This document shows, piece by piece, positions 35,712 to 46,019 of a stretch of DNA of 64,000 bases. The DNA comes from Picochlorum sp. 'celeri' (lineage: Eukaryota; Chlorophyta; Trebouxiophyceae). The position numbers and the translations under genes are program-made. Each line of letters starts with the position of its first letter. Positions within the stretch are counted from its first letter, which is position 1. The stretch covers positions 496,001 through 560,000 of the forward strand of contig JAACMV010000028.1 in the NCBI GenBank assembly GCA_010909725.1, given 5' to 3'. Below the pieces are notes generated by a model. It did no database searches and was not told the origin of the DNA. It saw only the letters and a list, made by a program, of their open reading frames with translations.

Positions 35712-36072
35712 AGTCTACCGTAGGTAGACTATTCTACCGTAAATAATTATTTACTCATTGTCATATTCATATACGTTTGTATGACAAGATAACATATATC
35801 GCATCAGGTATATAAATGCGTTCGGACTGTCCGAACGCGTTATACAATAGGAAGTGATGAATTTGTCTGTTGCAATACAGGTGATATACCTGGGTATATC
35901 ATACTATAGAGATAATACCATGCATCGATGCATGGATATATATCCAGTATATATACTATATGATATCCCATGCGCATCGTAGAATGCTGGATCTCATTAG
36001 CATAGACAAGCTTGTCTTAAGATACTTAGAAAGACTAGATAGTAGTACTATCCATAATATTATGAACATGTT
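35712..36072. repeat. Chain of about ten perfect palindromes upstream of the transporter gene
   Basis: In order: AGTCTACC/GGTAGACT (35712-35730, 3-nt spacer); GTAAATAATTATTTAC (35739-35754); TTGTCATA/TATGACAA (35758-35787); GCGTTCGGAC/GTCCGAACGC (35818-35838, 1-nt spacer); TGATATACC/GGTATATCA (35882-35901); CCATGCATCGATGCATGG (35918-35935); GGATATATATCC (35934-35945); AGTATATATACT (35946-35957); AGACAAGCTTGTCT (36004-36017); GATAGTA/TACTATC (36038-36052); CATAATATTATG (36053-36064); AACATGTT (36065-36072). Several adjoin or overlap. This region holds the promoter of the transporter by position. Confidence 0.85.
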
Positions 36073-36262
36073 AATATGCAAAAGATGTAGATAATGTAAA
36101 CGAATTTGGATGGATCAAGACCAACGTACCACTTGCTGCAGCCCGTAGGCTACGGGAAATGCAAAATGGCCCTGAAGAATTATGCAACCACGTTTTCAAT
36201 ATGCCATGTGAACATGATGTTTTCTGGGTGTCATTTCAAGTGGCAAGGAAAAGCCTTGCCAC

Positions 36263-39200
36263 TTATGCTGGCAAGGGACATGCCAGTGCCTGAGGCACCC
36301 CTACAACATGAGTGAATCCGTCATTTTCTATCTTAGTCGTTCCTTGGATTGTCAAAGCAAACTTCCATCCATTTTCAAATTCTGCAGCACCTATGCCTGC
36401 ATCTTGGAGTGCATTCTCATTATAGAAGAACTCAAATGCGGAAGTGGTCTCATCATCATTTCTTTGGCCAAAACCACGGACAGGGAGGTCGGTGGCAAAT
36501 GGAGCACAATTTGGGTCTGGTGTGCAATCTTTCAGATAGTTGAATGTACCATACGGATTTACGGATGGAACACCGCAAGAGACCTGGAAAGTTGCAATAA
36601 GACTCCTTGTTCCGTATGGGACTGCAGAGTTAAATATCTTTCCACATGTACCTGTGTAACCAGTAACACCATTTTGAAGGGCAATGCTTGTGGCTGGTGC
36701 AAAGCCACCCCGTCCATTTGGATCCACTTTGGGGAACATGGTCCCATCACCTCCCGTCTGCCCGCCTACCCACTTGAACCCAAATCCAACGAGGAGATCA
36801 TCCACTTCAAAACTTCCCAGTGTGAGGGATGCCAACGTGTTTCCTACGTTGAAGCCGCCAGATGCCTTGACAATGGCTTCTGTTAGAACAAATGAGGTGG
36901 CATATATCTCAAACGTCGTGCTGGGTGATTCCTTTGCGTACACTCCAAGCTGGTTGGATAAGCCTACTTTGAACCAACCATCAGCTTCTGGGTCGCCAGT
37001 GATTTGCGTGATGCCAGCTTCCGGATTGGCTGCAAAAGCTCCAATTCCATCCACACCACATGCGATGGTGGCAGGCTTGGACTTTAGCTCGAAAGTGGCA
37101 GGGGGGATGGTGTACAGCACACGGCACTCGTACTTGTTGCTTGAATAATCTGCCATATTCTTCAATTTCTCCTCTCCTCCTGTGACAGCAGGCTCGAAGT
37201 CCACGACTGCGGAGCACTTGCCGTTCGTGCAACTGCTTGCTTGTGATAAGCACTGTCCTCCTTCCAGGCAGCACTCAACTCCCACAAACGAAACACTGTC
37301 AGGGTCATTATTCCAAAATACTTTTCGCTGCAAAGGCTTTTCTTGGATGGGAGATAGATTTGGCTGAAGATCTGGAATACAGGATTGTGGATAGCTGCAA
37401 GTGCAAACACAAACACATTATCTCTTTTATTATACCTGAGTTGGATATTTTCCATTTCGGAAAACAGTTGTAAGCGGTTCTGTGGTTTTCATAACGTATA
37501 TCTTATGGCTAGAGCGATACGTTTGGAAAAAATGTCAGAGATACAAGGATATTGCATGCACATCGAGGTAGCATGTCAACACATTTTGATTCATACCTGT
37601 ATGTCACTGTCGCAGGAGTGGCAGCGACGGCCTGAGATTCAACCTGCTGCCGCACTGACACAACTTTGCACGAGTAGGGTGCCTCTGGCATCACACCATC
37701 AAATGTCACAGACCTGGTCTCAGATCCCACCGTCCTCTCCACAGGATCCAAATCGCCTGAGGTACAAGTCACCACATAGTTCAAGGGTTGGAGACCGATG
37801 ATGGGCGCTTGCCACACCACAGTGATGCCTGGCGAACAAATGCTACTGCCAGTAGCAGAGGCCTCCACATTTCTGGGCAATGACGGTACAACGGGTTGAG
37901 GAGTTGGCTGTGGCTCTGGAGACGGCTCTGGAGACGGCTCTGGGGACGGCTCTGGAGACGGCTCTGGGGACGGCTCTGGAGACGGCTCTGGGGACGGCTC
38001 TGGAGATGGCTCTGGAGATGGCTCTGGGGACGGCTCTGGAGATTGTTCTGGCGAAGGAGAAGGAGACGAGGCTGGAACCTCTTCCTGTTTAGTAGACTTT
38101 TCCACACCATCAACCTGAGTGCCCTCTCCAAAGGTAGAGGAGACCGTTTCGGGATCCTGGAGAGCATCCTGGATTTGGTTAGCCCCCTCGTTTGCTGCCT
38201 CTACCTGAGATTCACTAGTCACACCCAATGAAACTCGACTCTCAGTCTCAATTCCACCAGATTCCGTCTGCAGAAGACTTTTTCCGGACCGACCTCCTGC
38301 TGGACGAACGCTGACTACAGTGCAGTTAGTCAACTCAGGATCATAATTCGAGAGAGAGATCAAATTCCTGCACAAATTATCCTGCTTTTCTTGTCCAAAA
38401 GACTCGACAGTCTCATTTGCAAAAGAAATTTCGACGCTCAGCACAGGAATCTCAACTGTAACCACAGCGGGGGGAGGTGGAGGGGGAAAAGGCGGTGGTG
38501 GTGACAACGGTGTTGGGGTGGGCCTTTTGAGAATAAACCTCCAATGCAGACCTTCTCGTGCCGGACGATCCAGTACGACTGAATTATCTCTGCATTGATT
38601 ATTATCTCTGAGGACTGGACCAAGAAGACTCACGGACCCCCTAGTCGTACAGGTCTCTCGATACTGCATCATGTCAAGTAGTCTTTGTAGTTGGTGCTCT
38701 TCCTTGTAAAACCTCATTCATATCTCCCGCAAACAAAACCATTCCTCTAAGATATTTTCGAATCGTACCTTTGCAAATACTTTGTATACTGTGCCTTGAC
38801 TCCCCACTTGAGTGAGATCCCACGAGAGAAGACCTCTGGGACGCACACGCACCGAGTTGGACCGACAACTTCTGGCAAACGACAGCTTTGCTGGACAGCA
38901 CTTTGCTCGGTACACCTTCAAGTAACGCAAGACAGATATGGTAATAATTCACAGTAGTACATATCCCTCATAGAAAAAGAACGTACCGCCTCGAGGGAAA
39001 ACGTGTTGCTTTCCACGTTGACCACACGCCACCTCATCGGCCTCTTCGCATCAGCCGACTGGAGCCGAACTCTTCCAGAAGGATCCCTTCCCCATTCCTC
39101 ATAGGACAGGTACTTTCCTGCAGAGGGGAAATTACATAACAATACGTCGTTAATATATTAACTCTTATTCGAATTATTTTGATTTTGCGAACCGCGAATG

Positions 39201-39496
39201 GTCAAGACCCGCCCATGTTGCCTTTCGCTCCTCCAAGAGGTTTAGTCGGTCACACAACGCGTACCTTTACATTCTCCGGTTCCCACATACTGAACGACAT
39301 ATTCTCCATCCACCAATTTGCCTATAGTGCATCATTATAATCATGAGCAGTATTAATTTAAATAGTGTGATTACATATAGGCGTCGAATTCTATGCAACG
39401 CGCAACAGTCCGTGTCAATTCAAACTCACCATAGGCAGCCACGGAACCTAGAAGAAGTACCACCACGGCAACCACGAACGCCGTGTTGCGAGTCAT
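36263..39496 (-). CDS. Secreted extracellular-matrix-type protein, signal peptide, FN3 and (PSPE)n linker, 879 aa
   Basis: Six exons join in frame: 39496-39430, 39321-39265, 39117-38987, 38915-38769, 38702-37597, 37394-36263 (2640 nt). Exon 1 encodes a classical signal peptide (MTRNTAFVVAVVVLLLGSVAA). A Cys-containing N-terminal module (TGECK, KCCPAKLSFARSC) follows, then a proline run, a ~60-aa domain (VEISFANETVESFGQEKQ..NCTVVSV), an acidic Ser/Thr-rich stretch, about eleven PSPE repeats, and a fibronectin-III-like domain (PRNVEASATG..VVWQAP..YVVTCTSG..YSCKVVSV). The last ~370 residues form an unrecognised Cys-bearing domain (ECCLEGGQC..CPLPA). Pro-rich linkers of this sort occur in algal cell-wall and matrix glycoproteins, hence the inferred location outside the cell. 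No disrupted frame; likely functional. Confidence 0.8.
37913..38050 (-). repeat. 12-bp minisatellite encoding (Pro-Ser-Pro-Glu)n
   Basis: Tandem 12-bp units (GGCTCTGGAGAC and GGCTCTGGGGAC on the plus strand) within exon 5 of the matrix-protein gene. It encodes a stiff linker in front of the FN3 domain; such arrays vary in length between alleles. Confidence 0.9.
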
Positions 39497-39545
39497 TTTC
39501 GTATCAGACCCAGTCAAATAAATAAAAACCGAAAAAGCTTGTTGC

Positions 39546-39555
39546 TTTTATAATA
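39546..39555 (-). promoter_or_regulatory. Possible TATA box of the matrix-protein gene
   Basis: On the minus strand TATTATAAAA lies about 50 bp upstream of the start codon at 39496. Position fits a short leader; no other support. Confidence 0.35.
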
Positions 39556-39856
39556 ATGGTATATACTTTGAGGTCTGTATAGATCCTTTCTTCGTCCCGC
39601 ACAAGAATGGTAGTAGCTTACCCTCGTTGTTGTTTTGTGTGTCCACTTTTGCAGTGGCGTGTTCAAATGTCGACTTACGGGAAACCACCCTGTATCAGGC
39701 CTCGAGGTATTCGATAAAGTAGTAGTGAATGGAATTTCTAAAACAATATGAAGAGATTCTTTTGCATACATTGTCCAAGACTGGATTACATGACGACGTA
39801 GTCTAGGGTCGAATCTGGGATATGCACTCCATGCTGACGTGTACATGGACAGATCC

Positions 39857-39878
39857 TGTAACAGCACAGATGATGCCT
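39857..39878 (+). repeat. Left 22 bp of a gypsy LTR, interrupted by CACTA-2
   Basis: TGTAACAGCACAGATGATG then CCT is identical to the LTR start at 26087. The LTR resumes at 45437 after the CACTA-2 insertion. Confidence 0.9.
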
Positions 39879-39889
39879 CACTAGCGTCA
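39879..39889 (+). repeat. CACTA-2 left terminal inverted repeat
   Basis: CACTAGCGTCA; exact inverse of 45423-45433. Preceded by target duplication CCT. Confidence 0.95.
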
Positions 39890-40228
39890 CGAGGTTCCTT
39901 CATTGATACTTCGTGAAATTTCAAGTGGACCAAAACGACCCCTTGGTGCCATAAATATTTACAATTTTACTATAATAATGTATAACCGAGGCCAGTTTGG
40001 CCTGAAATATGAGTTTTGTCAAGAAACGGGTCGGTCCACTCTGCTTGCAATTCGCCTTCTCCGAGTTGACCAGTTTGCTGCGTCAGAGAAGCACCAAGCG
40101 TCATATAACATATATTAAATGATAATTATATCATATGACAAGATATATGGCCCAAACATGGCTCTTGGTGTGAGGAGCATTTCCAAGGCATTGATGTCAC
40201 ATCTTGACCGAAGTTGAGCATCTCACGT

Positions 40229-43211
40229 CTACGAATCGATATGTCTGAGCCACTTTTGAGATTTTGGTACAACAAAGTCGCTATATTTGACTTGCGTTTC
40301 CTCGGTGGGATTCCCCTTCTTGTCCAGGTCACTGCAGTTTAAACGAACGACCTTTGTCAGTATCTTCTCCAAGGGAAGGCATCGAATACGTATCAGATTG
40401 TGGTCCCGATTGATTTTGATTTCAATTACTGTGCCAAAGTCGTGATCATGATGAAATTCAACCTGGTCATCACGATATATTTGGATGGCTGCTGCCATTG
40501 TCTCTGTCCCATCGACTTCTACAGAAAAGAAAAATTTCACAATGCCAACTCCAAGGTGGTGCGATGAGCCCGATGAATTCATGTCAACAAGCACAGTATT
40601 TGACTGTCGTGTCCGCTCCCTGTTGTACAAAGATGAATTTACTCTCTCAATCTTGCCATCTCGGTGTAGTTCAGCAACTTTGTAAACTTTGCAATCTGAT
40701 GTATGTGCCCTGATGTTGGAACGTCGACAGAACGCCTGAATGCGTTCCATCTGTTTCTCCGTGGCCTTTGTTGGGCCTGTAAAGAAATCCTCATCCGATG
40801 CAATGGAAGGGCTGCTCTTGCTCTGAGATACCTGGGTGATGCTGGAAGCAGATGACTTGCCACAGCACTCCTCCAGGTAGTAGTGGTCCAACAGTTTCTG
40901 TACTGCAACCTTTTCTGGTTCTGCTTTTCCTGTGGCATTCTTCTTGAAGAATTGAAGCGATCTCTCAATGTGCAACTCATTCATGAACTTGGCTTTTCCT
41001 GTTGCCTTCTCCTGATCTAATAGTCTGCAGATAAGGATGTGCAGGTTTTGCGTGCACACTGGCATAAAATTCTGCAAATTACGATGTTTAAATTTTGAAA
41101 GGAGGCGCAATGCGTAATGAGGCACATGCATCTCCACATACCTTTTCGCATATCTTGGCAAACTCCAGCAGGCTCTCTTGTGCTTCCTTTGCAGCCAGTG
41201 TTGTGCGGCCATGCTTGTCAAGAGACACTGTGTCCTGATCCATAAAAAAGTCAATTCCTCTTCTTAAATATCCCCATGCCTCTTTTGCTAGTGGTGGAAG
41301 CACTCCGTCTTCGAGACCCAGGACTTTACTTGTTACTGCTGGGTGCATAAGGAGAGTGCCTTGAAACTCCCAAAGGTTCTTCGCGTCTTCGACAAGGAAT
41401 GCCGCAATATTTGATAAACATCTCGGTGGCCTTCCCAGGTCAGATGTTGAGATGATACAATTATTCAATTCCTTGAGCTTGCTCAGGCGTAAGATCGTAA
41501 CTTCATTTGTATCTGATCCATCTTCATCCCTGTCCTTTGTTCTATTTCTCTTCTTCCTAGCCTTCTTTTTCGGGTCCTTCTTCACAAGAAGAGTAAAAAA
41601 CGTTTTGAGTACTCCAAGAAAAATGAGATGGTAAAAGGGAAGGAGAAAGGCATGCACACGGTGTAGTGTGGTCACTTTCCCAAACAGGTCACATTTCCCA
41701 TTGATGCCCAACTCTTTCCTGATCTCCTCGTGCTGATATCTCCCTTCCTTGATCAAGTACATAAACAGATTCTCCCGGTGTTCCATGTTTTCTAGGGACA
41801 ATCGCTGTCTTCTGACACCCATTTGGTAGGTCAGAAGTCGTTGCTCTTCCTCTTTTTGTGTCACACATATATAATGCAAGTAAGAGACAGGTTCGAGGTA
41901 GCCCAAGGGCTTCAATGCTTTTTCAACTCGAACTGAAGGATGGCGGCAGTATGGGCAGCAAAAGGTAGCATTAGCTCCATTGAAGCAACCTAATTTGCTT
42001 CGTGCAGGGGAATCACAGTGGATAAATACCCAATACGGTTTGTGGAGTATTTCCACTTGCTTGCCTTCGCTGTTAATATAGCTCACTTGAATACCAGACT
42101 CTGCTGCCTTAGTAAATTGTGCAGCGATCAAATTGAACAACGCATTCAGACAGGTTGGCTCTTTGGGGCCCGGTAAGTAGAGCAATGGCACTGTCATGCT
42201 GTCCTTGTGGGCTAGATCTGCTGGCAAGTCCTCGCATCGCATGCTTACAACTCCCATAGAATGCTCTTTTGATTTAGTAGCCTGACACCAATCAAATCCA
42301 ACACTATACACACTATTGCTGCCCTGTGCCACCCCCCCACGGGTGGCTCCTACTAACCATTTGTAGTGCTCGGACTGGTAGACTAAGTTCTGCTCCCTTT
42401 GCGACCCTCTTTTCTGCGCAAAGTCAGGTATACGGAAGAGACGCTTGATTTGACTTTCAAGATTGAATGCATAAAACTTCTGCAGAGCAGGCAAATAAGA
42501 TCAGAATCGATAGGTCTCATGGATAGTAAATACTATTTGACAAGAGCTGAGTACCTTCCTGGGCGTGACCCTGAGAGAACCATCAAAATTTCTCACTACG
42601 TTGAATCGAGGCTTCTCACAACCTTTACACTTATCATCCTTGTGTGAGATCCATTGCTCCTTGGGAAGACGGTCGAATATGTACTGCAGGCAAGTACAAA
42701 TGTGATGCTCAACCTGGTCAGCCTTGGGAATGCCAAGGGATTCTCTCACGAGATACAGGGATTTGGGGATGATGGGATCAAAATTCTCCAATAAGACTCG
42801 ATCTCGTTGTAACAGCTCTTCGAATGTTGCTTTCCCCATACCACTTGAGACATAGAGTGCAAATGATGACTGCAAGTATTCCTTCAACGTTTGGTTTGCA
42901 CCAGTGAAAACAGGCTCGTTCATCATGCTGACGTAATACTCGACTGTGTTTTTCTTGGGAATAGAGGTGTAAGTATTGTAATATTCAAAAGGAGAGCCAT
43001 CCTCTGCAGCATCTTCACCTGAATTCTGAACGGGTGTAGGCACTTCTGCTGTCTCTGGACTCAACTGCTCCGTGGCTATCATGGGAGGTGCATCACCTAC
43101 AGTGAGCTCCCCTGTGAAAATCGACTTGCATTTACCTTGAATGTGATGTGCTTTCCCACTGCGAGAGGATGGCATCCTCCTGCGACAGTTGTGGCAAAGG
43201 TCCTGAGTCAT
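40229..43211 (-). CDS. Tnp2-like (CACTA) transposase, 945 aa, apparently intact
   Basis: Exons 43211-42555, 42479-41142 and 41071-40229 join in phase 0 (657+1338+843 nt). An N-terminal C2HC-type knuckle (CHNCRRRMPSSRSGKAHHI..C) is followed by a CKGCEKPRFN pair, then PRK/KFYAFNLESQIKRLF across the first junction, the usual entry to the CACTA core. Core motifs: VGFDWCQAT, EDLPADL, YLPGPKEP, IHCDSPARSKLGCFNGANATFCCPYC, LFGKVTTLHRVHAF..HLIFLGVLK, and a C-terminal DUF4216-like region (LGVGIVKFFFSVEVDG..). It is clearly distant from the CACTA-1 and CACTA-3 proteins. A Lys/Arg-rich insert (KKDPKKKARKKRNR) may be a nuclear signal. Expected to mobilise this element. Confidence 0.87.
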
Positions 43212-43479
43212 GGCAACCAACTTTCAAGAACAAATAGGTTATCCAGATACGATCAGACAAGATTTTTCATGAAAGATCAAATCTTTAATATATCATATAG
43301 ATATGGTTATCCCAATCTTCCAACGAGACGTCTTCAAAATCGGGATGATAAGGTGCATGTAACTGCAACTGACGAATAACTACCAATCATTGTCAACAAC
43401 AATACATCCATCGACATCCCGCATGACTGATACCAGAACAAATTACCAGATATTTATTTATTAAATAAAATTAGTAAAT
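43212..43479. promoter_or_regulatory. Divergent intergenic region of CACTA-2
   Basis: 268 bp between start codons; AT-rich near 43270-43300 and 43445-43475. Presumed to hold both promoters. Confidence 0.4.
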
Positions 43480-44871
43480 ATGAGCGAAGAGGTTTTCCTC
43501 AGTCCTGGGTTGGAGACGGCTGTTCGTTTGCGGAGTCCAGATGGCACCGACGTGCACGAGTTGTGCACAGTTTACGAGGGTTGGACGTCCGATATGATCC
43601 TGAAAGAGTTGGAGGAAACAATTAAAAAATTAGAGTGTGAGAAAGGGAAAAAAATTCGCTTGTACCTGAATGTGGAAAAGTGCAGCGAAGAGAAAACGGT
43701 TGGCCTTCGGACCCTTTCGAATTGTCTATCCTGCAGACTGCAGAAGAGATCAGAAAGCGATGATATTTCTCATATTACTATTATATTTACTGCAGAAGAT
43801 TGCCTAGAGACCCAGGACACCAGCGGGTTTCATGGCTCAACTGCCATATCAGCTCGTCAGAGTGATAGCCCCCAAGACGCCGACTTTAAGAAATGGATAC
43901 TGGGCATGTTGTACCAGTATTGGCCAAGAATTCACAAGGATCAGGAAGAATATGGGGAAGTTTACGGCGCCTTTGCTCTAGAGAGGCCAAGGGGACGAAA
44001 GGGTATTGTGGATAAATACTTTTGGGAACCTGGCCGGGTGCGAGTCCTTTATGAAATTCAGAAGGAAGGCAGAAGGAGAAAAATTACCGACTTGACCAAA
44101 TTCTTCAAGTACGTGACGACCTATACGAACAACACAACATCCAACCTTCGGTTGGGCAAGTTGCGAAGCCAAGTTGTAGCTGCACTAAGAGGATCTGCTG
44201 ATGTCTACTGGGACAACTTTGGGCGGTATATAAGGGACAACAACGGAGCCTATGCAGGGTTAGTCCCACCAGGAGACGACTGGAAGGAAGTAATGCAATG
44301 GTTGTCGAGACCAGCACCTGATGCTTCCAATGTATGCAGCATGGGGTTGACATCAAACATCATCCAGGCTTCTGCAGCAAGAGGAACCGTTTCCAATAGG
44401 AATGATCCCACGCCAGGCATAGAAAGCAGCGATGATGAAGACCTTCGAGAACAGCCTAGTAGGATGTGTCAAGTGGATGATGACCATGCAAATGCAATAC
44501 TTGACTCCCAACTGCATGCAAATGCATCAGCTTTCGATGTCCCCAAACAAGCAAGTTTGCTTAGGAAAATAACTTCTTTACAAGACGACGTGAAATCGCT
44601 TAGAGAAATGGCTGCCAAGGACAAGGATGATTCTGGTTTACAACAAGTGATCAAAAAGAAGAATGAGGAAATACGATCTCTAAAAGATGAAATCAAGAAG
44701 CTCAAGCAGCCAAGAAACAGGAAGCGAAGACCGGCAGGATGTTCAAATGTAGAGGCATGGCAACAAGATGGTCGAAGATACATTTCTAGCGCAAAAGATA
44801 GAGCTGAGAGATGTAGAAGAAAAGAAAGGAGTGAGAACACCCCAGTGAACACAGATATCACGCTAGTGTGA
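43480..44871 (+). CDS. CACTA-2 accessory protein, 463 aa, coiled coil
   Basis: Single exon. The N-terminal half contains a GLETAVRLRSPDGTDVHEL beta-rich start and a Lys/Glu-rich segment. The middle has a helical domain (DFKKWILGMLYQYWPRIH..YGAFALERPRGRKGIVDKYFW). A long coiled coil spans about residues 365-420 (heptads of Leu/Ile with Lys/Glu), and a basic tail with RKRRPAGC ends the protein. Position and orientation match the accessory genes of the other two elements, but sequence similarity is not evident. A role in binding the subterminal repeats is inferred from TnpA-like proteins only. Confidence 0.7.
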   Translation: MSEEVFLSPGLETAVRLRSPDGTDVHELCTVYEGWTSDMILKELEETIKKLECEKGKKIRLYLNVEKCSEEKTVGLRTLSNCLSCRLQKRSESDDISHITIIFTAEDCLETQDTSGFHGSTAISARQSDSPQDADFKKWILGMLYQYWPRIHKDQEEYGEVYGAFALERPRGRKGIVDKYFWEPGRVRVLYEIQKEGRRRKITDLTKFFKYVTTYTNNTTSNLRLGKLRSQVVAALRGSADVYWDNFGRYIRDNNGAYAGLVPPGDDWKEVMQWLSRPAPDASNVCSMGLTSNIIQASAARGTVSNRNDPTPGIESSDDEDLREQPSRMCQVDDDHANAILDSQLHANASAFDVPKQASLLRKITSLQDDVKSLREMAAKDKDDSGLQQVIKKKNEEIRSLKDEIKKLKQPRNRKRRPAGCSNVEAWQQDGRRYISSAKDRAERCRRKERSENTPVNTDITLV

Positions 44872-45318
44872 TTCTTCTGTCGTTCTTTTGAGCTGAAATG
44901 TAGTATTAAACCATATAAAATTCTATTTATCACATGTAACGAGAGTTCGGTGGGGAAACCCACCAAAGCTCAAGTACTGTAGTGAAGTGGAGGCTGCTAG
45001 GGCTGGGAAAAAGGTGTACTAGGTGCAGGCTGAGTCTTTAGGGAAATTGGAGTGGCTGTAAATAAGTTAGAGGTGTCGGATGGTAACGGGCTTGCAGAAA
45101 TAATAGGATTCTATGCAGCTGATAGCCTGCAGGTTGGAAATTTCAGAACTGGGAGTATGGACAACTGGAGGTGATACAAGGTATCTGTGAAGTAGCCCTG
45201 GCAAATGCTGCTCATATTTGTGTCTGTGACATTAATATATACTATTGAGTGTAATATTATAAATGAATACCAGAAATAATTTTAATAGGGGCGGTAGTGA
45301 GAGCGAGGAGGAACCGAT

Positions 45319-45403
45319 CCTTCACTGGTCCATGGGTGACGAAATGTAACGTCACCGGTCCTTCGCCCCGTTTGGCGGGCGACCCCGAATGGACCAGTGA
45401 AGG
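45319..45403. repeat. CACTA-2 subterminal hairpins
   Basis: CCTTCACTGGTCCAT (45319-45333) and ATGGACCAGTGAAGG (45389-45403) are perfect 15-bp inverted copies. Between them GGTGACG/CGTCACC forms a smaller stem, and AGGACCGGTGAAGGATCC continues the pattern outward. Subterminal repeats are typical binding sites of CACTA accessory proteins. Confidence 0.8.
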
Positions 45404-45422
45404 ACCGGTGAAGGATCCAGCC

Positions 45423-45433
45423 TGACGCTAGTG
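45423..45433 (-). repeat. CACTA-2 right terminal inverted repeat
   Basis: TGACGCTAGTG, exact inverse of 39879-39889, followed by CCT. Confidence 0.95.
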
Positions 45434-45436
45434 CCT

Positions 45437-45752
45437 CAAGGCACTCTCTTATTAAGGAATCAAGCTACCAAGAAGATTACACAATATAACCATGAACCAG
45501 AGTCTATACTCGAGGACTCATAAGATTATCTATCATTCTACCACATAAACCATCGTGTAACACATTATCATCAAGGCCTGTGTTACCAGGATACCAACAT
45601 AGTGCAGTCTCTACTACGTGTGGACCATCAAGCCGACCGAACCTAATCGTCAGTCTCAGGACCGTTCAGGGCACGCTCTTACAAGTGGTTTCAGCAGCGC
45701 TATTCGTATAAATCCCGTGGAGTTTGGCGTGAGAACGAGATCTCGACGGTAG
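45437..45752 (+). repeat. Remainder of the interrupted gypsy LTR plus leader fragment
   Basis: 45437-45683 completes the LTR that starts at 39857 (22+247 = 269 bp). The next ~70 bp (AGTGGTTTCAGC.. to CGACGGTAGTGA) match the internal leader after 26357, so this is the 5' end of a second, truncated retrotransposon of the same family, not a solo LTR. The match stops at about 45752. Confidence 0.88.
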
Positions 45753-46019
45753 TGAGTAGTATTATGATTAATACTATATTAATATATACCGGTAATCAAT
45801 TGATTGTTAGACATCATAACAACATCAAATGGCCTAGACTCAGCAGGCCTCGAAGCCTGGAAGCTCTTTCAGCAATCTTGGGCTGAGACAGGGAAGAAAT
45901 ACGTTCATACCGAGATCCGTTTCAGTATGGAACTCCATTCAGGTGAACAGATACTGCCTGGGTTAAACAGGCAGCTATGAACTACGAGAGAGCGGTGTAC
46001 GCCGCCCTTTAACGACGCG

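Larger units (their letters stand above)
39879..45433. mobile_element. CACTA-2: complete CACTA/EnSpm element nested in an LTR
   Basis: 5555 bp. Ends CACTAGCGTCA (39879) and TGACGCTAGTG (45433) are exact inverted copies over 11 bp. The 3-bp direct repeat CCT flanks it (39876-39878 and 45434-45436), and removing the element plus one CCT restores the LTR sequence seen at 26087. It encodes a three-exon Tnp2-like transposase (minus) and a single-exon accessory protein (plus), both uninterrupted, so it may be an autonomous copy. Confidence 0.95.

Noticed and set aside
37880..38231. Open frames opposite the (PSPE)n repeat (Leu/Trp/Arg-rich)
   Set aside because: Mirror translations of the minisatellite; the minus-strand gene has clean splice sites and a signal peptide.
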